This document shows positions 57,362 to 64,000 of a stretch of DNA of 64,000 nucleotides, one piece after another (position 1 is the first letter of the stretch; every line of letters begins with the position of its first letter). The notes under the pieces were generated by a model. That model ran no database searches. It was given only the letters and a program-made list of their open reading frames with translations, and had not been told where the DNA came from. Both the position numbers and the translations under genes were made by a program. The DNA lies in assembly GCF_017571475.1 (NCBI RefSeq), contig NZ_JAGETW010000004.1, forward strand, positions 186,001-250,000. The letters run 5' to 3'. The stretch comes from Thiomicrorhabdus sp. 6S3-12 (GTDB lineage: Bacteria; Pseudomonadota; Gammaproteobacteria; Thiomicrospirales; Thiomicrospiraceae).

Positions 57362-57436
57362 CGTTTTACTTTAAAAAACAAGAGATTACAAAACCTTTAA
57401 ATTTTCATAAACTGTTTCAAACGTTTTACTTTAAAA
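57362..57436. repeat. Two direct repeats of 15 bp
   Basis: CGTTTTACTTTAAAA occurs at 57362-57376 and at 57422-57436, exactly 60 bp apart, in the divergent yceD/maf gap. The phase suggests two sites on the same DNA face, but no regulator is recognised. Confidence 0.4.
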
Positions 57437-57513
57437 GCGATGAAAAATGCGATTCCTCGCAGTAAAACACCCTGAACGGGACACAGCGACATCATTAAAA
57501 CCGAGAGAATCCA

Positions 57514-58161
57514 ATGCAAGATACCCACGGGTTATCCACAAGTCATTCACAAACTAATCCAGAATCAAACGGGCTTCCGCCGGTTATCTTGGGATCAACG
57601 TCGATTTTTCGACAGCAGATGCTTGAAAAGCTCCACCTGCCGTTCGACACCGATAAACCGGAAGTAGATGAAACCCCGCTGCAGGGCGAACAGCCCGAAG
57701 CGATGGTCGCGCGTCTTTCTCTGGCCAAAGCCCAGGCAGTCGCCCGAAAGCATTCCGACGCGCTGGTCATCGGCTCGGATCAATGCGCGGTATTCGACAA
57801 CCGACCGATCGGTAAACCGCACACCTTTGCCGCAGCGCAGCAGCAACTGCGTCAGTTCAGCGGCCAATCGATCACCTTTTATACCGGACTGGTGGTAATA
57901 AACGGCCGGACAGGTAAAATCTATCAAAAAATGGACACCACAGTAGTTCATTTCCGCGAGTTAAGCGATAACGTCATCGATAATTACCTGACCATCGAAC
58001 AGCCGTTAAACTGCGCCGGCAGTTTTAAATCTGAAGGCCTTGGTGTTACGCTTTTCCAACGCATCGACAGTCGCGATCCGAACGCACTGATCGGCCTGCC
58101 GCTAATGGATTTAACCGACATTTTTTATCAAATGGGTTATCCGCTGCCGCTCGAGCCTTAG
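57514..58161 (+). CDS. yceF: Maf family nucleotide pyrophosphatase (YceF type)
   Basis: Hydrolyses aberrant or modified nucleotides such as m7GTP. 215 residues: LGSTSIFRQQML near the start, EVDET, VIGSDQCAVF with the YceF-type SDQ, and GSFKSEGLG. The first 22 residues before PPVILGST are not typical and the start may be further in. It is divergent from yceD. Confidence 0.92.
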   Translation: MQDTHGLSTSHSQTNPESNGLPPVILGSTSIFRQQMLEKLHLPFDTDKPEVDETPLQGEQPEAMVARLSLAKAQAVARKHSDALVIGSDQCAVFDNRPIGKPHTFAAAQQQLRQFSGQSITFYTGLVVINGRTGKIYQKMDTTVVHFRELSDNVIDNYLTIEQPLNCAGSFKSEGLGVTLFQRIDSRDPNALIGLPLMDLTDIFYQMGYPLPLEP

Positions 58162-58190
58162 CTTCTTAAGGTTTCAATGCACCGCGAAAA

Positions 58191-58221
58191 TCAAAAGCCC
58201 GGCGCTAATGCCGGGCTTTGA
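58191..58221. terminator. Bidirectional terminator between maf and the HAD gene
   Basis: AAGCCCGGC / GCCGGGCTTTGA stem, 6-nt loop, between convergent genes. Confidence 0.7.
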
Positions 58222-58258
58222 TAATGTATCCGAAAAACCTGATCCTAAACTTCAGGCT

Positions 58259-58921
58259 TTAGATATTCTGCATTAACCACATATTCAGTTCCTGCAAAGA
58301 GTCAAGGCAGGCGACCGGTTCATACTCAGTCAAAACCTCCATCTGGTGAACGCCATGGCTCAGCGCAATTCGATCCATGCCGCAGTTTCGTGCCATCTCC
58401 ATATCGAAAGTCGTATCGCCGACCATCACCGCATCTTCCACGGCAACATTCATTGCTTCAAGAATCTGCAACAACATCAAGGGATCCGGTTTGGAAGCCG
58501 ACTCGACCGGCGTCCGGGTAATATCGAAGTAAGGTTCAAAGCCGCACTCTGCGAGAACCTGATTAAGACCCTTGCGGCTTTTACCGGTTGCAATGGCCAG
58601 CTTGACCCCTTGCTGTCGAAGATTCAGCAACATAGCTTCGGCTCCGTCGAATGGAATCATCTGCACATCGGACTGCTCGAGAAAATTCATCGTATAGGCT
58701 TCGCACATGGTGACCAGTTTTTCCTGATCCTGCTCCAGGTGAGGATAAAGCGTCAAAACCGCCTTATCCAATGCCAGACCGATAATCTGCTTGCACTCAT
58801 GACTAGGAAGCACCTCCAGCCCGCATTCTCTGGCCGCCAGCTGCAAAGCATCAACAATACGCCCTTCGGAGTTCATCAGGGTTCCGTCCCAATCAAAAAT
58901 GACCAATTTATATTTTCTCAT
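58259..58921 (-). CDS. HAD-superfamily phosphatase (Gph/MupP-like)
   Basis: 220 residues from ATG 58921 (GGAGG 5 nt upstream). It has motif I FDWDGTLMNSEG, motif II ATGKSRKG, Lys in ASKPDPLML and motif IV VMVGDTTFDMEMA. Similar genes beside rluC in Pseudomonas encode HAD phosphatases of the phosphoglycolate/MurNAc-6-P type; the substrate here is not certain. Confidence 0.9.
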   Translation of the reverse strand: MRKYKLVIFDWDGTLMNSEGRIVDALQLAARECGLEVLPSHECKQIIGLALDKAVLTLYPHLEQDQEKLVTMCEAYTMNFLEQSDVQMIPFDGAEAMLLNLRQQGVKLAIATGKSRKGLNQVLAECGFEPYFDITRTPVESASKPDPLMLLQILEAMNVAVEDAVMVGDTTFDMEMARNCGMDRIALSHGVHQMEVLTEYEPVACLDSLQELNMWLMQNI

Positions 58922-58948
58922 TGAATCCTCCATAATTTCGCAACCCCT

Positions 58949-59905
58949 TTACAGCGCTTGTTCTTCGATCATACGTTTGAAATCGGCCCACAACGGTGCT
59001 TCGATGCGCATTTTCTGCTCGGTGTTCGGATGAGTAAAACCAAGAATATGCGCGTGTAACGCCAGCCGCTTCATCCCTTTCTTGCGGAAACGCTTATTCA
59101 ATTCCCGATCACCATAACGGTCATCGCCGACCAGAGCGCAGCCCTGCGCCAATGCATGAACCCTGATCTGATGCGTGCGCCCGGTCTTAAGACGCACTGC
59201 CATCAGATCACACTCTTTAAGATGCTGCTTGACCTCAAAATAACTCAAGGCACTTTTACCGTCCTGCGCGACCTTCACATGCCAGCCGCCATTTGGAAGA
59301 TGGTCTTTACGCAGCGGCAGTTCCACCTTGCTGACATTCTTAGGCCAGGTACCACTGACGATGGCCAGATAACGCTTCTCGAACTGATCGTCGCGCATCT
59401 GCTGATGCAGCGCTTTCAGTACCGATGCTTTCTTAGCCACTAGAATACAGCCCGAGGTATCACGGTCGATACGGTGTACCAACTCCAACCTTTTAGCTCG
59501 TGGACGCAAGGCACGCAAAACTTCAATCAATCCGTAGCGGATTCCGCCACCGCCGTGTACCGCCACACCGGATGGCTTATTGACAACCATCAGATCAGCA
59601 TCCTCATATAGGATCGCCTGCTCTATCTGACGCAATTCATCAGCCGGAATTTCGCTGTCTTCAACCTTGTCCGTTTGCGGCAGTCGCATGGGCGGCACCC
59701 GCACCACATCCCCGCTTTCGATTCGATTACTGACTTTGGAGCGACCTTTATTAACGCGAACCTCTCCTTTACGAATAATTCTATAAATCAAGGCCTTAGG
59801 CGCTTTTCTGAAATGACGCATTAAAAAATTATCCAACCGCTGACCGTGGTCTTCTTCCCCAACGGTCAGAAACTGTACTTTGGAAGCCGCATGTTGCTCG
59901 GTCAT
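58949..59905 (-). CDS. rluC: 23S rRNA pseudouridine synthase RluC
   Basis: Modifies 23S rRNA uridines. 318 residues from ATG 59905 (GGAGTGGAG upstream). An S4 domain (about 17-80) precedes the catalytic domain with HRIDRDTSGCIL (about 143), where the Asp is the nucleophile, and TGRTHQIRVH. It is divergent from rne, as in E. coli. Confidence 0.95.
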   Translation of the reverse strand: MTEQHAASKVQFLTVGEEDHGQRLDNFLMRHFRKAPKALIYRIIRKGEVRVNKGRSKVSNRIESGDVVRVPPMRLPQTDKVEDSEIPADELRQIEQAILYEDADLMVVNKPSGVAVHGGGGIRYGLIEVLRALRPRAKRLELVHRIDRDTSGCILVAKKASVLKALHQQMRDDQFEKRYLAIVSGTWPKNVSKVELPLRKDHLPNGGWHVKVAQDGKSALSYFEVKQHLKECDLMAVRLKTGRTHQIRVHALAQGCALVGDDRYGDRELNKRFRKKGMKRLALHAHILGFTHPNTEQKMRIEAPLWADFKRMIEEQAL

Positions 59906-60692
59906 CTCCACTCCGTCGCCAGATACTCTGAAAATTTCAAAAAAAGCCTATTCTACTCTATTCGGCTGCCGATTTAGGCTCGCGCAAAACAAATCCGTAC
60001 TTAATGACAACTTATTCACAGGTTTTTCCACCGATTCATCAATCACCGATTGCCAAGGTACCGACACAATGATATATTTGCGAAGCTTGCAAAATTATAA
60101 GCGAAATAGGTCGGCGTTCTACTGCACTTTCGAGTGAACAACGACCGGTGTTTAAGACGAATTTTTAAACCGCTTTTCGGAGTTTCCGAACAGCTTTTAT
60201 ATAACCTTGAACACAGTTAAACGGACAACAACCAATGCAAAAGTATGCAAAGTTGACCGGCGCAGCGATTTAATACGCCTTATGAATCATTTGACTCTAA
60301 GTCAAACCGTTAAATCCCCTAAGACGCCGGAAAGACCATACGAGAGCAAGCGGAAAGACCGTTAAAAATCAAAGCCTTGGCTTTGACGGCTAGAGCACCG
60401 ACACAATAATAAAAACCAGAAAGATGATCGCTGCTCGATACAAATGTTACCAAACTGATGAACTTGATACTTTTAAACGCATCACGGCGTTTTCCAAAAC
60501 CAGTGCTTAGCCCTTTGACCGGGCAATTCCGGAATGCCGAATAGCCGGCAACGGAATAAAAGTTCTGCAAACTCCCTGAAATGGTAACAACTTGCCTAGA
60601 CACCCTTTTGCTGCCGATAACCTCGTTGCATCTTAAACGCAGGATGACGACATCCGTGCACACTGTGTTCTCTTGAGTCAAAAGAGACATAA
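59906..60692 (+). promoter_or_regulatory. Long rluC-rne divergent region and rne leader
   Basis: 787 bases with no supportable gene. It should hold the rluC promoter and a long 5' leader for rne; in E. coli that leader is structured and used by RNase E to control its own mRNA. A TATATA at about 60196 could be a -10. Inverted elements occur around 60520-60560 (GCCCTTTGACCGGGC, and CCGGAATGCCGAATAGCCGG). A minus-strand frame across this stretch looks like a shadow. Confidence 0.5.
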
Positions 60693-63614
60693 ATGAAAAG
60701 AATGTTAATAAATGCGACCCAGAAGGAAGAGGTTCGCATTGCTCTTGTCGATGGCCAGACATTATATGATTTGGACGTCGAAACCCCACTTCATCAAAAG
60801 AAAAAAGCCAATATCTATAAAGGGAAAATCACCCGAATCGAACCTTCTCTGGAAGCCGCTTTCGTTGATTACGGTGCCGAACGCCATGGTTTCCTTCCTT
60901 TTAAAGAAGTCGCCAGCGAATATTTTCCAAATGAAAAACCTGAATCCGGCCGCCTAAGCATCAAAGATGTACTGAGCGAAGGCCAGGAAGTCATCGTTCA
61001 AGTCCAGAAAGAAGAACGCGGCAATAAAGGTGCGGCACTAACCACTCAAATCACCCTTGCGGGCCCTTATGTGGTCATGATGCCGAACAATCCGAAGGCC
61101 GGCGGTATCTCTCGCCGTATCGAAGGCGACGAACGCTCCGACATCCGCGACACACTGCGCGACTTGAATACCCCGGACGGCATGGGTTTGATTATCCGTA
61201 CCGCTGGTGTCGGCAAAAGCACGGAAGAACTTCAGTGGGGTGTCAACTATCTGATCCAACTGTGGGATGCCATTAAAAGTGCGGCAAACGAAAAATCCGC
61301 GCCTTTCCTGATCCATCAGGAATCGGACATTGTTATTCTGGCGATTCGCGACTACCTGCGTCAGGATATCGGTGAAATCATTATCGACGATATGGATACC
61401 TTCCATAAAGCGCGTGACTTCATCCAGCACGTTATGCCGCAGCAAGTTTATAAGGTCAAACCTTATCAGGACACTATCCCGCTGTTCACCCGCTTCCAGA
61501 TCGAATCGCAAATCGAATCCGCCTATCAGCGTGAAGTTACCCTGCCTTCCGGCGGTGCAATCGTTATCGATATCACCGAAGCTTTAACGGCCATCGATAT
61601 CAACTCCAGCCGTGCGACCAAAGGTGGCGATATCGAAGAAACCGCGTTCAACACAAATATGGAAGCCGCCTGCGAAATCGCTCGTCAACTGCGCCTGCGT
61701 GACCTTGGCGGACTGGTGGTTATCGACTTTATCGATATGCACTCCAGTAAACACCAGCGCGAAGTGGAAAATAAACTTCGCGAAGCGGTCAAATCAGATC
61801 GCGCCCGCGTGCAGATCAGCAAAATCTCCCGTTTCGGGCTACTGGAAATGTCGCGTCAGCGCCTGCGCCCGTCGATTGAAGAATCAACTCAGATTGTCTG
61901 CCCGCGCTGTAAAGGTGTCGGCGTAATCCGTGGCGTCTCTTCATTGGGTCTGTCTATTCTTCGTCTGCTTGAAGAAGAAAGCATGAAAGAAAACACGCGT
62001 CGAGTGACCGTACAACTACCGGTTGACGTAGCGACTTTCCTGCTGAATGAAAAGCGCGCGCAGATTACTAAAATCGAAGACCGCCATAATATGCACGTTC
62101 TGATCGTCCCGAACGAACACCTGCAGACACCGCAATACATTATGGAGCGCACCCGTCTTAGCGACGATGAAGTGCATGTCATCAGCTACGAAGCGAAAGA
62201 CGAAATCAAGAGCGAAGAAGAGATTCACAGCGTTAACGAAACACCGAAGCCGAAAGAAGAGCCTGCGGTGCAAAACGTTACGCCTATGGCACCTCCGCCT
62301 CCTGCATCCGTTGAAGAAAAGCCAAATGTCGAAGTGAAAGCGGGACTGTTCAAACGAGTCTGGTCAGCACTGTTCGGTAAAGCGGAAGAGCCGGAAGAAG
62401 TGAAGCCGAAAGAGAAATCTCAAGGCAACCGTAATCGCAACAACCGCAATCGTAACAACCGTAACGACCGAAACGACCGTCGTCGCAATGACCGTCGCCG
62501 CGGCAACCGTAATGACCGTCCAGAGTCCAAAGAGACCGCGGTGGATACAACGGCGAAAACGATTACTGAAGAGAACGACAAGCAGGAGAATACTTCGGCC
62601 AAGAGCAACCGCCGCCGTAACAACCGTCGTCGTCGTCCTCGCCAGGAAGAAAATGCCAAACCGGAAAATCAAAACACCCAGCCCCTTCAAGAGCAGGATG
62701 TTGAAAAAACCGAGAAACAACTAGACACGACTCCGGAAGAAAAGACTCCTGTTCAGGGCGGTAATAAGCCGAAAGAGGAAGAGAAAGAAAGCAAACCGCG
62801 TTCAAGACGCCGCAGCCGTTATAACAGTCGCAGTGGCTTCAACTCGCGCCGCCGTGCACCTAAAGACGCGGAAAGCCGTTCTATCCACTCTCCGGCACCG
62901 CATCTGGTAACGGTAACCAAAGACGGTGAAGTGATTCATAAAGAATCCGCTAAAGAAGAGAAGAAGCAGCAAGACGATGCATCTCAAGAGGCGACGGCTT
63001 CAGCTTCTGAGAATCCGACAGTAGCGCAGGCGTCTGTTGAATCAGCGCATGAAGAGACAATCCCAAGCCAGGACTCCGTCTCTGAAACTGCTGACAACAA
63101 CAGTGAGATTCAGATTGACAACGCGGAGAAAGCCCCTGCCACTGAGCAGCAGGATGCCGAGAAAACCTCTGACTCTGAAACGGCTGAACCACAAGTCGAG
63201 CTGAACTTTGATACTTCCGCTCAAAACGCTGCCAACGCAACTACCGAGACAGCCACAAGCGAATCGGAAACTTCCGTTGTAGCCGATAGCGAAGGTAAAG
63301 CGGAAGCGAAAACCGACGAGCAAGTTGAAGTACAGAAGGAAAAACCTGTTGAGACTGAGAGCGCATCCGATAATTCAGAAGCGGCTTCTCTAACAAACTC
63401 GGAAGAAGCAGCGTCAGAAGCCGATAAGGTCGCGTCTGCAAACGAAAACAGCGCCCTTGAAAAACCAGAGACCGAAACCCAAGCGAACGAAGTTTCTGAT
63501 AATAGCCAAAAAGACGACACGCTAAGCGAACAATCCGCGAAGCCGGAAGTCTTCTCCGAAGCGGAAGCGACGGATCAAGAGGCAAAGCAAGAAGAAGAGA
63601 AAACCAAAGCGTAA
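60693..63614 (+). CDS. rne: Ribonuclease E
   Basis: Essential endoribonuclease and degradosome scaffold, 973 residues. Starts [22 protein letters not shown]1 domain at about 35-120; catalytic Asp in TAIDINS and VVIDFID; zinc link CPRCKGVG (about 404). The C-terminal half is disordered: a short amphipathic [12 protein letters not shown] (about 552) is the likely membrane anchor, followed by Arg/Asn-rich RNA-binding segments (about 570-620, 645-655, 705-730) and then about 200 residues very rich in Glu, Ala, Ser and Thr. The acidic tail shows no partner-binding motif that I recognise. Confidence 0.97.
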   Translation: MKRMLINATQKEEVRIALVDGQTLYDLDVETPLHQKKKANIYKGKITRIEPSLEAAFVDYGAERHGFLPFKEVASEYFPNEKPESGRLSIKDVLSEGQEVIVQVQKEERGNKGAALTTQITLAGPYVVMMPNNPKAGGISRRIEGDERSDIRDTLRDLNTPDGMGLIIRTAGVGKSTEELQWGVNYLIQLWDAIKSAANEKSAPFLIHQESDIVILAIRDYLRQDIGEIIIDDMDTFHKARDFIQHVMPQQVYKVKPYQDTIPLFTRFQIESQIESAYQREVTLPSGGAIVIDITEALTAIDINSSRATKGGDIEETAFNTNMEAACEIARQLRLRDLGGLVVIDFIDMHSSKHQREVENKLREAVKSDRARVQISKISRFGLLEMSRQRLRPSIEESTQIVCPRCKGVGVIRGVSSLGLSILRLLEEESMKENTRRVTVQLPVDVATFLLNEKRAQITKIEDRHNMHVLIVPNEHLQTPQYIMERTRLSDDEVHVISYEAKDEIKSEEEIHSVNETPKPKEEPAVQNVTPMAPPPPASVEEKPNVEVKAGLFKRVWSALFGKAEEPEEVKPKEKSQGNRNRNNRNRNNRNDRNDRRRNDRRRGNRNDRPESKETAVDTTAKTITEENDKQENTSAKSNRRRNNRRRRPRQEENAKPENQNTQPLQEQDVEKTEKQLDTTPEEKTPVQGGNKPKEEEKESKPRSRRRSRYNSRSGFNSRRRAPKDAESRSIHSPAPHLVTVTKDGEVIHKESAKEEKKQQDDASQEATASASENPTVAQASVESAHEETIPSQDSVSETADNNSEIQIDNAEKAPATEQQDAEKTSDSETAEPQVELNFDTSAQNAANATTETATSESETSVVADSEGKAEAKTDEQVEVQKEKPVETESASDNSEAASLTNSEEAASEADKVASANENSALEKPETETQANEVSDNSQKDDTLSEQSAKPEVFSEAEATDQEAKQEEEKTKA

Positions 63615-63638
63615 GCCTGTAATTTCTTTTCCTGCAAT

Positions 63639-63676
63639 AAAAACGCCCAAGAGCATTTGCTCTTGGGCGTTTTTTT
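63639..63676 (+). terminator. Terminator after rne
   Basis: AAAAACGCCCAAGAGCA / TGCTCTTGGGCGTTTTT, 17-bp perfect arms with a 2-nt loop and T run. Confidence 0.92.
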
Positions 63677-63729
63677 ATGCTGGTCTTTTATTCAAACCAA
63701 TCGAACTGCCGCGAAGTGAATTACTTCTG

Positions 63730-64000
63730 TCAGCCGAGATGATTTTGCTTGATATGTTCGAGCAAACCGCGGGATGCCGATTCAACCAGATCAAAAACAT
63801 GATCGAACCCCTGAGGCCCTCCGTAATAAGGATCCGGAACTTCCGTTTCCTCAAACTCCTCGGTAAATTTCAGGAACATATGCAGTTTTTCGCGATGTTC
63901 CGGTAATGCCATTTCATAGAGATTGCTGTAGTTGGAATGATCCATTGCCAGAATATAGTCAAACTGATAGAAATCACCGAAATCCACTGCACGGGCACGC
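63730..64000 (-). CDS. Low-molecular-weight protein-tyrosine phosphatase, C-terminal part
   Basis: The last 90 codons of a gene continuing past the right edge. The fragment reads RARAVDFGDFYQFDYILAMD then VPDPYYGG, where the Asp is the general acid of this phosphatase family, and ends LLEHIKQNHLG. The catalytic CX5R loop is off the window. It is convergent with rne across the terminator. Confidence 0.88.
   Translation of the reverse strand, partial: RARAVDFGDFYQFDYILAMDHSNYSNLYEMALPEHREKLHMFLKFTEEFEETEVPDPYYGGPQGFDHVFDLVESASRGLLEHIKQNHLG

Noticed and set aside
57532-60020. Two DnaA-box matches (TTATCCACA at 57532-57540, TTATTCACA at 60012-60020)
   Set aside because: About this number is expected by chance in 64 kb, they are 2.5 kb apart, one lies inside maf, and no origin-type genes or AT-rich cluster is present.
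60319-60789. Minus-strand frame of 156 codons in the rne leader
   Set aside because: Overlaps the rne start, has no family resemblance and no ribosome site; more likely chance in a long leader.

Overview
The window comes from a gammaproteobacterial chromosome. Several gene orders are typical of that group: hrcA-grpE-dnaK-dnaJ-dapB-carA, divergent fur/bamE, ratA-rnfH beside smpB and ssrA, and the block yceD-rpmF-plsX-fabH-fabD-fabG-acpP-fabF-pabB-pabC-mltG-tmk-holB-tatD next to maf, rluC and rne. The many c-di-GMP and chemosensory proteins and a V-type ATPase with sodium-type c-subunit residues fit a marine, free-living lineage. Thiomicrospira/Thiomicrorhabdus-like bacteria are my guess, made without any database search. 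I see no rRNA, tRNA, insertion sequence, CRISPR array or prophage.

Layout. 1-8.7 kb (minus strand): partial carA behind a probable attenuator with a 14-codon leader ORF, an NlpC/P60 lipoprotein, dapB, and the heat-shock operon hrcA-grpE-dnaK-dnaJ. That operon has a CIRCE operator over the hrcA promoter and RpoH-type promoters before grpE and dnaK. 8.7-17 kb: nadK, recN, fur, bamE, rnfH, ratA, an unrecognised exported protein, smpB, a diguanylate cyclase and tmRNA. 17.4-24.7 kb: a seven-gene V-type ATPase operon in the order B-D-I-K-E-DUF2764-A, a rotation of the order I know from chlamydiae. 24.8-33.4 kb: a compact minus-strand cluster (solute-binding protein, FAD monooxygenase, DUF1116 protein, ABC permease and ATPase, 2Fe-2S ferredoxin, RidA-like protein, ferredoxin reductase) with a divergent TetR regulator and a well-formed operator over the cluster promoter. 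This looks like a substrate-uptake and degradation system with no name that I know, and it is the best candidate here for an undescribed system.

33.4-44.9 kb is accessory sequence: an orphan small protein, a lipoprotein binding protein translationally coupled to a binding-protein/PAS/GGDEF cyclase, a roughly 1000-residue PAS-HAMP-PAS-MCP-receiver-CZB chemoreceptor, a second cyclase paralogous to the one at 15-16.4 kb, a DUF4395 membrane protein, and three paralogous mini-regulators with XRE-like helix-turn-helix. 44.9-57.2 kb is the conserved fatty-acid, folate and replication block on the minus strand. 57.5-64 kb holds maf, a HAD phosphatase, rluC, a 787-base gap before rne, rne with a long acidic tail, and the end of a low-molecular-weight phosphatase gene.

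Starts were chosen from Shine-Dalgarno spacing, gene overlaps and family length. Several genes appear to use TTG or GTG. Family assignments come from recognised motifs and gene order; promoter calls are by eye.
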